Assembly (NCBI GenBank): GCA_032717465.1
Contig: CM064697.1
Location: forward strand, 2,667,501-2,731,500
Direction of reading: 5' to 3'
DNA length: 64,000 nucleotides
Source of the DNA: Coenobita brevimanus
Lineage: Eukaryota > Arthropoda > Malacostraca > Decapoda > Coenobitidae
The notes under the pieces are model-generated. The model was not told the origin of the DNA. It saw only the letters and a list, made by a program, of their open reading frames with translations, and did no database searches. The position numbers and the translations under genes are program-made. Of the stretch, positions 24,377 through 35,260 are shown in pieces (the stretch's first letter is position 1; each line of letters begins with the position of its first letter).

Positions 24377-24679
24377 CTCACCAAATTCTAAGCTACTACA
24401 CAGTCACCCTCTGTTTCTACCCGGATTATACACACTCGTTGCGCACTCTTCTTCACTTACCACCAGGATCCTACACACCCCTCTCTTACTAGGCTGAATC
24501 AACGCACTTCACTCAGAAACCTGATTTCATTCACTTACAGTCCGGATTCTACATTCTTTATATATTTTTTGTCCCCTTCCAACCTTTGGCATAGTTTCTA
24601 ATAAAATTTTAAACATCATCATATAATGTTATTCAGTTTTGGGGAGATTTCTAAAAACTATCGGGTAGCGGAAAGAACG
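24373..24679. other. Mixed DNA, C/A/T-rich
   Basis: Around 24,190-24,560 words such as ATTCTACACACTCACTAC recur loosely, suggesting a degenerate minisatellite flanking the CA arrays. Confidence 0.45.
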
Positions 24680-24825
24680 AGAAAGCGTTCAGAGAGCGCA
24701 TACTTCCGCCAATGCCGGATCCGGATCCCCCCCAAAATTTAATTCTTTCTTAGCCCATGGCCCACCTTTCCACAAAATTTAACTGTAATTCATTGAGTAC
24801 TGTTGGAGATGTGTTGACAACAGAA
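24680..24825 (+). repeat. Dispersed GGATCC repeat, copy B
   Basis: Same order of blocks as copy A at 9021-9180: CAGAGAGCGCATACTTCCGC, AATGCCGGATCCGGATC, TTCTTTCTTAGC, CATGGCCCACCTTTC, ACAAAATTTAACTG, GGAGAT. Identity about 75-80% by eye. Confidence 0.8.
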
Positions 24826-24867
24826 AAACATTGGTTTGAGGGCGTCTCTTGCACTGTACTGTTGGTA

Positions 24868-24950
24868 CATTCTGACGATTTTATTCTGCTTAGAAGGAAT
24901 TTTTCGAACTGGGGGATGTTAAATATAACTTTCTATAATCTTTTCAAAAC
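24868..24950 (+). repeat. Partial copy of the TTAACCCCTTCAG dispersed repeat
   Basis: CTGCTTAGAAGGAATTTTTC then GAACTGGGGGATGTTAAATA parallels CTGCTTAGGAGATTTTTTTT and AAACTGGGGACCTTAGATAT in the copy at 56,823-57,000. Confidence 0.5.
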
Positions 24951-25437
24951 GAGTTTTTATTTAGTTAGATTAAATCGTCTGAGGTAGGAGGTAAAACAAA
25001 AGAAATACATCATGGCAGTGAAGTAGTTAGCCTCTTCGGCCTGAGGACATCATTGTTATTTCATTCTTGCTATTACCAGACGATTTATGAAAAGTTGAAG
25101 AGCCCTTAGTAATGAAGGTTATTGAAATCTACACCTGAACCATCCAGCTCAAAAAGCATCCACTAAATATAATGTTTATCCGGTGGTAGCAAGAATAAGC
25201 TGATGTATAAGGAGAGATCATTGTGGTCAAGGGGTTAAATAACTTGGGGCCTTCTTTGTGTTGGTAATTATCAGAGTTCATTAGGCAGCTAAGTTGCTTA
25301 TCTTGGCTCGTTATTCGCCCATTGTCTGTTGGTATATAGATGCGGTCAGGTAGGCATCCTCAGGTGAGCGGTGTCGTAACGTCATCTTAATGGATTCCTG
25401 TTCCTAAAGCCTTGACGTCGGCTGACTTATGTCCTGT
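24951..25437. other. Unassigned DNA
   Basis: Ordinary composition. GCTATTACCAGACGA near 25,070 may be another piece of the TTAACCCCTTCAG family. No gene. Confidence 0.35.
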
Positions 25438-25995
25438 GCTAGCATCCTGTCCCTTTAACTCCTTCGCTAACATCCTATCCCTTTAACTCCTTCACAAGCA
25501 TCCTGTCCCTTTATCTCCTTTGCTAGCTTTCTGTCCCTTTAACTCTTTCACTTGGATCCTTTCCCTTTAACTCCTTCACTAGCATCCTTTCTCTTTAACT
25601 CCGTAGTTAGCATCCTGTCTCTTTAATTCCTTCGCTACATCCTGTCCCTTTAACTCCATCACTAGCATCGTGTCCCTTTCACTCCCTTGCCAGCATCCTG
25701 TCCCATTAACTCCTCCACTAGCATCTTGTCCCTTTAACTCCTTTGCTAGCATTCTGTTCCTTTACCCCTTTTGTTAGCATCCTTCCCCTTTATCTCCTTT
25801 GCTAGCATCCTGTCCCTTTAACTCCTTCACTATATCCTGTCCCATTAACTCCTTCGCTAGCATCCTGTCCCTTGACCTTCTTTGCTAGCATCCTGTCCAT
25901 TTAACTCCTTCGCTAGCATGCAGTCCCTTAAACTCCTTTGCTGGCATACTGTCCCGTTAACTCCTTCGGTAGAATCCTGTTCCTTTAACTCCTTT
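25438..25995. repeat. 28-bp minisatellite, 20 units
   Basis: Twenty consecutive units with core GCATCCTGTCCCTTTAACTC followed by CTTCGCTA. Period is 28 bp (two units of 27). Units vary at a few positions each and no two neighbours are strictly identical. All frames are broken by stops, so the array is non-coding. Confidence 0.95.
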
Positions 25996-26032
25996 GGTAT
26001 TGTGACGAGTTTCAGTCATAGTCTTGCCTGTC

Positions 26033-26111
26033 TGTTCAGTGGGGTTCACTGAACACCATTCTAAATTTCTCTTAACCTGAGCACTGTTCAGGTTAAGAGA
26101 GAAATTTAGAA
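26033..26111. repeat. Two adjacent hairpins after the 28-bp array
   Basis: Hairpin 1: TGTTCAGTG (26,033-26,041) pairs with CACTGAACA (26,047-26,055) around 5 nt. Hairpin 2: 26,059-26,080 pairs with 26,088-26,111, giving 22 bp with one 2-nt bulge around a 7-nt loop. The loop region CACTGTTCAG repeats the arm of hairpin 1, so alternative folds exist. Confidence 0.85.
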
Positions 26112-27395
26112 CTCGCAGGATTAGATACAGCCTTTTATTATTATCTTTACCGGTGTCCTTCGATCTGATGAAAGTAGGCTGGAGATAATAAGAATATTAT
26201 CGTCGCTGGAATCAACGGTTAACCTCTACACTGTGATGACATAGACGTATTAAATTATCCTTATTACACACTAGGCGACTGTAATCGGATTGGGTGGACA
26301 GGGGGGGTGTCGAGCGGTGAAGCGTTTATTGAAGGCTACATGTAACTCCTCCATTCCACAAAAGTCACCCCTAAAATGAAAACTAGTGTCTTGTAGTGAA
26401 TGAAAAATGAATAAAAAAAATAGATAAATAAAGAATAGGTAAATAAATATACTACACGTCATTTAGCTGAAGAGGTTGGAGTTGTGAGGTGGAGTGAGTT
26501 GCGTCCAGCCAACCAGCCACCTTCCTCTCCCCTCAGGTGACCCCCCTCTTCCTCCCGGGTCTGTTGAAGTTATAAGCCCTTAACATTAGATCAATTGCAC
26601 CCTTGACTACGCTTTGTGAGCCTTTGCTAAGCCCTTCCCTCCTGACCTTTACTGCCCAGCCGTTTAGAGGGAGGCTTGTGAGGATGAGTGGATGAGAGAG
26701 AGAGAGAGAAACTGTCCATTGATATCGTAGTTTTATGTCTGGTTTAATGAAACTGTTAGCTCCCCAAAGAGCCGAGGGATTGGCAAGCGTCGGATCAGGG
26801 AAGGTAAGGCAGGTTTTCGCCCGGGTGTCAGGGAGGTTTTATGGCCAGGCACCTGCTTCCATATTTACAAACCTTCTCGAGCATAAAATTAAGCACTGTA
26901 TAAGATTGTTTGTTTTTGTTGTCCTCAGTTAAGTGTGGCTTAGTTACACTTCTGACCCAGACAGGAATGTTAAACTGAAATGTATGAAGAAATTGAGCAT
27001 AACTTGTGCATTGAGGTAGATAATGCTTTAGCCTTCATTCATAGATCTTTAACCATCGCTTTGCAACGAAACTAGCTTGAAAATCTAAGTGATATACATA
27101 CGAAAACTAAGCTTGCCGTATAAATTTGTTTGTATTCTCTCCTCTTTCCACACATTGGACCCCCAGACACGTCGCAACTAATGCAGGGTTAATATATACT
27201 ACAAACAAAACCATTTCTGACAGAAGTTACCTGCTGCTTAGATTCGTTTATTCCGTTTATTGGTAAAGACCTTTAATATATATGTTACCAGGCGGCTGTC
27301 TTATTCCCTACTGTTAGACTTCAGTGGGTGGTGTGGAGGAGTGGCAGAAGGTATACAGACCTTGGTGGGTAAGAGCAGTTTTTTTTTTTTTTTTC
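26112..27395. other. Unassigned DNA, mostly ordinary
   Basis: AT-rich stretch 26,400-26,455 with AATAAATAAA-like words, (GA)n near 26,695-26,710, and T18 near 27,378-27,395. A short frame beginning at 26,735 with a GGGAAGGTAAGG donor-like site at about 26,800 has no acceptor or recognisable product. Confidence 0.4.
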
Positions 27396-27404
27396 CCTCA
27401 TTCA

Positions 27405-27520
27405 CGAGAGAGAGAGAGAGAGAGAGAGAAACCTTGGGTTGTCAGATGCCAGCTTTGAGGGCGGAGACTGCAATGCTGTGGTAGGAAGTGAGCTGCTAAG
27501 TGGGACAATCGCGCGCGCGC

Positions 27521-27612
<92 letters not shown>
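27405..27612. repeat. Microsatellite cluster (GA), (GC), (AC), (TC)
   Basis: (GA)n 27,407-27,430, alternating GC 27,510-27,521, (AC)n 27,523-27,586 and (TC)n 27,586-27,612. Same GC-to-AC junction design as at 24,090. Confidence 0.95.
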
Positions 27613-27618
<6 letters not shown>

Positions 27619-28365
27619 TTACTCGTGGATATTGTCAGTGAATAAACAAGTAGGATGCACTAAGAGATATATCACTGTCTACTGCTGGCAAGTTCCCAAT
27701 GGTCAGTTGCAGAATAAATTAAAGAACATCCGACACATGTATCTTATAGTCGCTTACCAGAACAAATAGTAATGTACGTTTTAATATTATCTCTGTGTTC
27801 ATATTGTGGGTAAATACTCAAGGTTTTAATTTACGTGCCTCCTTAGACATAACACAGGTGGGGATCATTTCACCCCAAAAAATCTATATTATATTCTGAG
27901 AGTCTCATAAATGGAGTTATGTTTAGCAGGAATGAGGTTACTAAATTGTATAGGTTAATAGGATTTTCGGAGTATATAAAGAAGCGAATAACATAGCTTG
28001 TGTTTATAGGAATCATATAATGTTGTCAGATTTCAGCCACACTGCCAAGAACACAGACATATTAATTATTACTTCTTCAAATTACATCCATATGGCACTG
28101 TCAGAATCAGAACCATATAGAATTAACAGTGCAACAACCGTATATTATCAAGATCATATTCTTATCAAACCCACAGCCATTAAATATAGTGGAAACCATA
28201 GTCATATAGTGATTCCAGGACCACAAGTAGATATTATTAGGAAGGCAAGAGTATTATCAGTATTATTGTATTATTAAGACTACAGTTGTATGTTAGTGTA
28301 TTTTTTTCTTAATCACCACAGCCATACAAATTTCCATGACCACAAAATTTCCCACATTACCACCA
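27613..28365. other. Unassigned AT-rich DNA
   Basis: From about 28,060 the words CCACAGCCAT, ACCATAG and GGACCACAAG appear, apparently the diverged left edge of the 22-bp minisatellite. No gene. Confidence 0.4.
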
Positions 28366-28369
28366 TAGT

Positions 28370-29090
28370 TTAGAGACATAGCATTTTCAAGACAGGCACA
28401 AACTGTTTTCAAGACAACCACAAACCGTTTTCAAGACAACCACACAGCATCTTCAAGACAGCCACAGGGCATCTTCAAGACAACCACAGTTCATCTTCAA
28501 GACAACCACACAGTTCATCTTCAAGACAACCACAGAGCATCTTCAAGACAACCACAGAACATTTTTAGGCAACCCCCGAGCATTTTCAAGACAGCCACTG
28601 AGCATCTTCAAGACAACCCAAGAGCAATCCCAAGACCGCCGTTGTGCATTTTCAAGAGTACAACTGTAGAGCATTTTTAAAGACAACCGTAGACATTTTA
28701 TAGACAGACTTAGCATTTTTATGAGCACAACCTTATACCACATTAACGACACTCGTAGAGCGTGTTCAAGACAACCATAGAGGATATTTAAGACAACCAT
28801 GGGACATTTATAAGGCAGCCATAGAGCATTTTAAGGCAATCATAGAGCATTTTCAAGACAAACTTATAGCATTTTCAAGAGGATTATTAAGACAAACAGG
28901 GAGCATTTTAGGACCATAGTAGAGCATTTTTAAGACTAGGGCGTTTCCAGAACAACCAAGGAGAATTTTAGGACAACATTAGATCATTCAAAACAAAATA
29001 AAACATCGTTAAGACATCCATAGAGCATTTTAAGCCAGCCATAGAGCCAACCATAGGGCATTTCAAAACAACCGTAGAGCACTTCCAAGA
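28370..29090. repeat. 22-bp degenerate minisatellite (CTTCAAGACAACCACAG)
   Basis: Units with core TCTTCAAGACAACCACAG plus AGCA recur about 30 times. They are most regular at 28,400-28,560 (period 22-24 bp) and increasingly diverged toward 29,090. Interspersed TTTTAAGACA variants mark the right half. Confidence 0.9.
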
Positions 29091-29263
29091 TAGTATAGGC
29101 AAAATGGCGTGACAGAGGCTGGAAAATGTAGCAGGAGCCAGCGTCACGACTTTTACACACTATTCAAGGTTATGGCGCTGGCAGGTGCAGTACTTTCTCA
29201 CGAGAGTGGGAAGTGGGATGCACATTTCCGCAGTGCAGTGGTACTTTTATTTTCCTGGAGGAT
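29091..29263. other. Unassigned DNA
   Basis: Ordinary sequence, nothing recognised. Confidence 0.35.
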
Positions 29264-29380
29264 CTAGGTAGGTTAGGTTAGAATAGGTTAGGTTAGTTAA
29301 GCTAGGTTAGTAACTAGGTTAGGTTAGGCTGTGTTAAGTTGGGTTAGAATGGATAGATTAGGTTTAGTTATGTTGGGTTA
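29264..29380 (+). repeat. Imperfect interstitial TTAGG repeats
   Basis: TAGGTAGGTTAGGTTAGAAT and further GGTTAGGTTAG words over about 115 bp. TTAGG is the canonical arthropod telomere unit. Here it is degenerate and internal, and further TTAGGTTA words occur near 29,752-29,815. Confidence 0.75.
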
Positions 29381-29383
29381 CTT

Positions 29384-29470
29384 GGGGGAATGGGTGGCAG
29401 AGTCGGTAGAGAGATGGCCGACAGTCCCAGTGGATCCTGGTTCGAATCCCGGCTGGAGCAGTGAACAGTT
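29384..29470 (+). mobile_element. tRNA-like SINE head
   Basis: TGGCAGAGTCGG (29,395-29,406) fits a pol III A box and GGTTCGAATCC (29,439-29,449) a perfect B box, 32 bp apart as in a tRNA. The T arm closes with one mismatch, but the acceptor stem does not pair (GGAATGG against CTGGAGC). It is therefore more likely a tRNA-derived SINE or pseudo-tRNA than a gene. Confidence 0.6.
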
Positions 29471-29900
29471 TTAGGATCTCAGTTGCGTTAAAGCAGACTT
29501 ACCTGATCTACCATGAGGCCTTCCGTCATTTCATAAAAACCCCCGCTAATACCAGTACACCAGTCCTGTATGAGACAGCCCTAGCTTGCACACAGTATGG
29601 ACTGTGGGTGTCAGCGCCGAAGTGGTGGCATGTGGAGGTGAAATACGTAGAAGGACTGCTTGGCCTCAGGGAACAGGCTGAGAAGACTATGCCCAGAGTC
29701 GGACACATAAAAATAATTGAGGTTCGGTTAATTCTGTGTAGGTTTGAAGAACTTTAGGTTAAACTCAGTTAGATTAGGGTACGTTATTTTAGGTCAGGGT
29801 TGGATGAGGTTAGTAAAATAAGCGCAATCAAGCTGGGAAAAGGAAACCTAGCGATCCGAGTTGAAATAGCTTAGGGTTTGAAAATGTGCTGGTGCTTCAA
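29471..29900 (+). other. Possible SINE body and unassigned DNA
   Basis: Unique-looking sequence after the tRNA-like head, with an open frame (29,461-29,757) without recognisable protein. It may be the SINE body. No second copy was found in the window. Confidence 0.3.
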
Positions 29901-29910
29901 GGTTGAGGGG

Positions 29911-29914
<4 letters not shown>

Positions 29915-29959
<45 letters not shown>

Positions 29960-30024
29960 AATAAGCCTAAATTTGGTCACGGCGCCTTCTATTTCTGTAC
30001 TGTAAACATCCCGTCCTATCTTTT

Positions 30025-30065
<41 letters not shown>

Positions 30066-30355
30066 TTTTTTTCCCTTTCATCACCATTTTCACACTCTCT
30101 CTTTCATCACATTTCTCTCCTCCTTCATAATCTTCCACTTCTGCATTATGCCATACCTTATTATTATCATCTTTCCCCTCGTCTGTTTTGTAGCTTTTCC
30201 CTCCTCTTTTATAATTTTCCTTCTCATTCTTTACCTCTTCCTTTCCTCGCTTATCTTATTTTTCCCACCTCTCTTCTGTAATTTTACTGCATTCCATTTT
30301 ACCACCTTTCCCTATTCCATTGTTATAGCTCCCTTCCTTTATTAGTCTCCTACCA
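29915..30355. repeat. (AC)n, (CT)n and pyrimidine tract
   Basis: (AC)n 29,915-29,957, (TC)n 30,030-30,062, then TTTCCCTC and TTATC-rich pyrimidine sequence to about 30,350. Confidence 0.8.
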
Positions 30356-30357
30356 GT

Positions 30358-30860
30358 TAGACCGGTAGGGGACTATAATGTTTGCGCGGTTTAGTTAGTA
30401 CGTCAGTAAGGCCGTCACTTCGTCCGCAATTTCGTGTCCGCCCTGTAACTTCCACATGCATGGGCAGATTTTGATATAACTTCACACAATTGTTCCCCAT
30501 ACCATGACGGCGTGTCGCGCGCAACAACCAGCCATCTACTCCCAAGGTCAAGGTCACACTTGGAGCTCAACCAAGGTCGGGTGCTGCCATACTTAACAGC
30601 CATACCTACATTCTTGTCCGCTCTGTAACTTCCACATGCATAGACAGATTATGATATAACTTAATACAGTTGTTTTCCATACCATGACGGTGTGTCGCGC
30701 GCAACAACCAGCAATCTTTTCCCAAGGGCAAGGTCTTTCATGCCAGTATTGGGAACTCAGTACATACGTATTGCTCTCACATCCACATTGTATACACAGT
30801 ACATATGGATGGTTATCATCCGGTAGGGGACGTTGTATTGCATGACAGTACTTCATTCAC
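30358..30860 (+). repeat. Dispersed element with a 180-bp internal duplication
   Basis: Bounded by CCGGTAGGGGAC at about 30,361 and 30,820. Inside, TTCGTGTCCGCCCTGTAACT (30,431) and TTCTTGTCCGCTCTGTAACT (30,611) start two copies exactly 180 bp apart. Both continue through ACATGCAT, GATATAACTT, CCATACCATGACGG, TGTCGCGCGCAACAACCAGC and CCCAAGG. I recognise this as a repeat type shared by many marine invertebrate genomes. Confidence 0.8.
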
Positions 30861-30869
30861 TTGTTTTAT

Positions 30870-31365
30870 CATTTATCCACTCCCATGTTGTCATATCTGT
30901 TTGCCTCCTATCATCTGTCGATTCTCTCTTTCCCCTTTTCCTTCTCTTTTCCATAATTTCTCCTTTATCACCATTTCTTTCTCTCCTTTATCACCCCTTT
31001 TCTCTCCTTTATTTTCTTTCCTTCTCATTTTATCACCTCTCTCCTACCAGTTATTTTCTTTCTATCCTCGAATTTATCTCTTTTTTTTCCGTAAATTTAT
31101 TCTGTCTTCTTTATCTTCTCTCCCTCGCTTTCTTGATTTTCTCTTTTCTTTTATCGGATCGTTTTCATGCCATTTATCATATTCCTTTACAGTTGAACCC
31201 CTTGTTTGTGGTACTGTAATTATTGTTCTATTCATGCTACTACCATCGATTATCAGTTTTAAGAAGGATCCTGAGTAATGAACGAGTAAACTGAGACTAT
31301 TAATTTTCCACTTTAAAGATTCTCCTGTAATGAAAATGTCAACTGTCGGCACTAGAATAAAATAA
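30870..31365. repeat. Pyrimidine tract then mixed DNA
   Basis: TTTATCACC and CTCTCCTTTATC words recur at 30,950-31,060; composition normalises after about 31,180. Confidence 0.6.
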
Positions 31366-31369
31366 GAAT

Positions 31370-32690
31370 GACCTCTTCAGTTTGCATGAGTTTATATCTT
31401 TTTCTCTCCTTCTCCCTCTTCGCCAAATCTTCCCTTATCGCTTTACCTTGCATCCTCCCACCTTGTTCATTCCTCTCTTACATCTTCAGTTATTTGCTTT
31501 CAGTCTGTCATTCATTTCTTGTTTCACTTCTTCTTGCTTCCACTCTCACTTCTTCATTTTATTCCCTCACAATCTGTCATTCTTTCCCTGTCTTACTCCT
31601 TCATTCATTCTTTCACTCCATCATTCCTTCGCTCTTATGCTTTCATTCACTCTCTCATTTCTTCCTCCATATCCTTTCATTTTTTCGTCCATTCACTCTT
31701 CTATTTCTTCATACATTCCCTGTCTCCTTCATTAATTCATTCTCTCACTCCTTCATTTAATCCCTCTCTTACTGTTTGTTATTCTCTCATATATTCATTT
31801 ACTCTCTCACTCCTTCAAAATTTCTCTCATTCCTTCATTCATTCACTCACTCCTTCATCCATTCCCTTATTTCCATCAGTTGGCCCCATACTCCATTCAT
31901 TCTCTCGCTCCTTCATTCATTTTCTTCCTCTTGTCAGTCCCAGTTACCCATTTATTCATTTTATCATAATTCACTCCCTCTCATCCCTTCAGTCACGCCC
32001 ATAATTCACTCATTCCAACACTTCATTCATTCATTCATTCTCACCTTTTCATTTAATCCCTCTTACTTTTTTCATTCATCACCACACTCCTTTATTCATT
32101 CCTTCATTTCTCATTCATTCTCTCCTTGATTCATTCCCTCACTCCTTCATGCATTCTCTCCCTCCTTCAGTCATTCCCTCGCTCCTTCTCATTCCCCCAC
32201 TTCTTCTTTAATTCACTTACTCCTTCAGTCATTCCCCCACTCCTTCATTCATTCCCTCGCTCCTTCATTCATTCTCTATCTCCTTCATTCATTCTCTTTC
32301 TCCTTCATTCATTCCCTCTCTCCTCCATTCATTCTCACTCCTTCATTCATTCCCTCACTCCCTCATTCATTCCCTCACTCCCTCATTTATTCCCTCACTC
32401 TTTCATTCATTCCCTCACTCCCTCATTCATTCCCTCACTCCCTCATTCATTCCTTAACTCCTTCATTCATTCCCTCACTCCTTCATTAATTCCCTTACTC
32501 CTTCAGTCATTCCCCCACTCCTTCATTCATTCCATCACTCTCTCACCCATTTTGACCCCCTGTCATTCATTCTCTTTCCTCATTCATTCATTCCCTTTCC
32601 TCCTCCATTCATTCCCTCGCTCCCCCATTCATTCCGTCACCCCTTCATTCATTCCCCCTCTCAAGACTTTCACAAAACCTCGTCTCCTTG
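31370..32690. repeat. 20-bp minisatellite (TTCATTCATTCCCTCACTCC)
   Basis: About 1.3 kb. From 32,330 to 32,480 the 20-bp period is almost perfect. Leftward the units are diverged but keep CATTCATTC and CTCACTCC. Because 20 is not a multiple of 3, all three frames read the same S/F/I/H/P/L-rich 20-residue period. Those long frames are not genes. Confidence 0.9.
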
Positions 32691-33084
32691 AAAAATAAGT
32701 TGTTGTGTGCGTCTAACCTCGAATATTTCACAATTATCTTGCGGTGAATTGGACGGGGAACTTAAGGAATGCGAATTGTACGGAAATTTCACGCTCGACG
32801 GAGAGAGAGAGAGAGAGAGAAATGGTGATGTTTGTAAGCCGTGACGAGGAACAGAACCTTTTTTTTTTATTTTTGCTACTTTCAGATTATTAAATTTAAT
32901 GTATGAAAGACTCCTCGTACTGGACGGGTTAAGCAGTTTCCTGTAACCTTTTAAGTACGGTGACGTCTTGATATAATCCGTTCTGAATACTCTTAGGCAA
33001 ATTAATTCAGTGTAGGGAGTCGAGAGAAAAATTTATGTTTATTATGAGAGCTGAAGGAAAGGAAATATCTACCTTAATCCCCTT
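32691..33084. other. Unassigned DNA
   Basis: (GA)n at 32,801-32,820. 32,860-32,945 carries TTTTGCTACTTTCAGATTAT and TACTGGACGGGTTAAG, probably a fragment of the TTAACCCCTTCAG family in altered form. Confidence 0.4.
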
Positions 33085-33280
33085 CAGCCCTGTGACGTTC
33101 TCTTTAGCTTTTTCTTATCACCAGACGAAGGTATTAATCTTCAAGGAGTCTCCTGGTAGCGAAGGGATTAATGAACGCTGTATCCATCCCCTTCAGTTCG
33201 AAAAATATCCCAAACTGAATGAAATCGTCGGGGGATTGCAAGAACAACAAGGCGTCCGCGGGCTGAGGAGGTTAATTATG
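33085..33280. repeat. TTAATCCCCTTCAG dispersed repeat copy
   Basis: CCTTAATCCCCTTCAG, ATCACCAGACGA, TGGTAGCGAAGGGATTAATG and CCCCTTCAGTTCG: direct and inverted pieces of the same theme as 50,330 and 56,823, suggesting a palindromic or composite copy. Confidence 0.5.
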
Positions 33281-34060
33281 GTACTGCTTGCTTGTTTTCA
33301 CCAGGAGTGGAAAAAAGAACCCAAGGAGTGGAAATCTGGAGGAAATGGTGGCTGGGTGAAAAAAGAAAAAGTGATAATTTTGGTTTTGATGACTGGGAAG
33401 GTAGAATTCAAGACAGCCTGTTTCGAAATAATAAAGAATGTTGTTTGAATTGACGAGATCAGAGGAAAATTCTTTAAAAAAATGGTGTCTGTAATCTGTC
33501 GTTAAGTTCGAAAGGAGAGGACGTAAGGAAAGAATTTATGAGACACCCCTACTGGAAGTTATAATTTACGAGTATGTTGTTTGCGTAGACGAGCGTTGGA
33601 AATCTGAAAGAAAATTAGAACTAAAAGAAAAATAATGTGGTTTGGGTTTTGATGAAGGATTAGCCTCGAAATAATAATAATTCATTGTCTTTGTTTTAAC
33701 GGGGAACGTGGATTCAAGAAAATTGTAGAAAACAATTGGAAGCGTTTGCACAAGTCCTGATGAGGGGTGGAGAGAACTAGAAAGAAATTATGATAAAAAA
33801 TAATTCTTTGTTTTGACGAGAAATGAAGATTAGGAAACAATATAGGTTAAGTAGAAGGTCGTGTTTATAAAGCTCTGGAAAGGAGTCAGTAAAGTGGAAT
33901 TTGAAAGAAATATACATACTTTTTGAATTGCATTTTTTTTGGGGGGGCGGGGCGTGGAAAGAACACTAGGAATGAAAAACTTACACATGGTATTATAAGT
34001 GGATTTGATGAGCCATGGAAAGCGAGACCTTAGGAGAGGAAGTCAAGAGAATATTCTGAT
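33281..34060. other. Unassigned A/G-rich DNA, loosely repeated
   Basis: Words like GAATTGACGAG, TTTTGATGA and GAAAGAAATTATGA recur loosely from 33,430 to 34,040, suggesting an old degenerate tandem array of roughly 100 bp. No gene. Confidence 0.35.
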
Positions 34061-34415
34061 AACACACACACACACACACACAAGTACAAAATAGGTGCGG
34101 AACCATGTGCGCCATTATGTGGGGCGTCGTAAAAAAAAGAGGGGGGGGGGTCGTAAAAAGAAAAAAAAAAAAAAACAGGAATGATCTACGGTGCGTTCGA
34201 AAAATCTTCAGGTGTGACTGACTGCATGGGCCACTTTAAGAGAGAGGCTCCCACATCTAAAATTATACTTTATTCAATTTGGTAATGAATGTAATAGAGA
34301 AAAAGCAGGATATAAATGGGTCAGTCTTATGATGCTTTGATTAGTTTACCGAAACTTTAGAACGGGAATCATGGAAAGCAAGAGTATGGACGGATACGGA
34401 CAGAGGTAAAACTTA

Positions 34416-34458
<43 letters not shown>

Positions 34459-35260
34459 CACACCCTGACCTCTTCCTCTCTCACGCACACACCTCAATTA
34501 GCTCCCCCATTTTCTGTCATTTTCCAAGAGGGGTAACAACGGCATAAAAATACGCAGCAGCGCCTTATGATTCGACTTCTTAGAGCGTAACAGACACATT
34601 CTCTCTCTCTCTATCTCTCTCTCTCTCTCTCGATGCGTGTATGAATGTGTATGACTGAACGGTGTGGGTTAGGTGCGTGAGTAAGTGTGCAGTGGAGCGG
34701 AACGGTGAGTTACTGGTGACGAGGGGTGAAGGAGAACAGACACTGAGACTTGTATAGACAGCGTGATGTAGGCTCAGGTATAGCCAGGCTTGAGGATGGG
34801 GCTTTGTTATTGTGTGTGTGTGTGTGTGTGTGTGTAGGGAGAGAGAGAGATGACATTAGTATTCATTGAAGATATTTAAAGGCCTCCCTGAGAGTTAGAT
34901 CACGTTTGCACATGATATACAGTACTATAATGTGAGTGTTTGGGTTATGTATAACACATGAAACTGTCCCGTGCTTTTGTCTCATATTTAGTTAAGGTTG
35001 CGTTATTTCATATCAAATATAGTGTTGGTAAGAACACTGAATGAATTTATTAATTTATTCATATATTAGAAATTGCGTATTATATTAGTAAATGGAGCAG
35101 ATTATCATGAATAATTTGATTTCATATTGAGTAATCCAATTCATATTTTTACTTGTCGCACGTATGACCCTAATTCCTCAGTACCATAACACCAAACAAG
35201 CAAGAACAACATTTCTCTGGGAGAAAACTCTACGAGGATATACGTGAACGCGGCCCTGGC
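34061..35260. other. Mixed DNA with short microsatellites
   Basis: (CA)n near 34,061-34,082, A17 near 34,158-34,175, (GA)n 34,419-34,454, (CT)n near 34,600-34,631, (GT)n near 34,811-34,838. 34,495-34,600 and 34,860-35,220 are ordinary AT-rich DNA. No supported exon. Confidence 0.5.

Noticed and set aside
26735..26932. Possible exon starting MSGLMKLLAPQRAEG with a GGTAAGG donor
   Set aside because: No acceptor or promoter support, frame continues through the putative donor, and no recognisable protein. Left as a note only.
29395..29460. Functional tRNA gene
   Set aside because: Good A and B boxes, but the acceptor stem does not pair and the T stem has a mismatch.
32126..32698. S/F/I/H/P repeat protein of 190 codons
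   Set aside because: A 20-bp DNA period yields the same 20-residue period in all frames; non-coding minisatellite.
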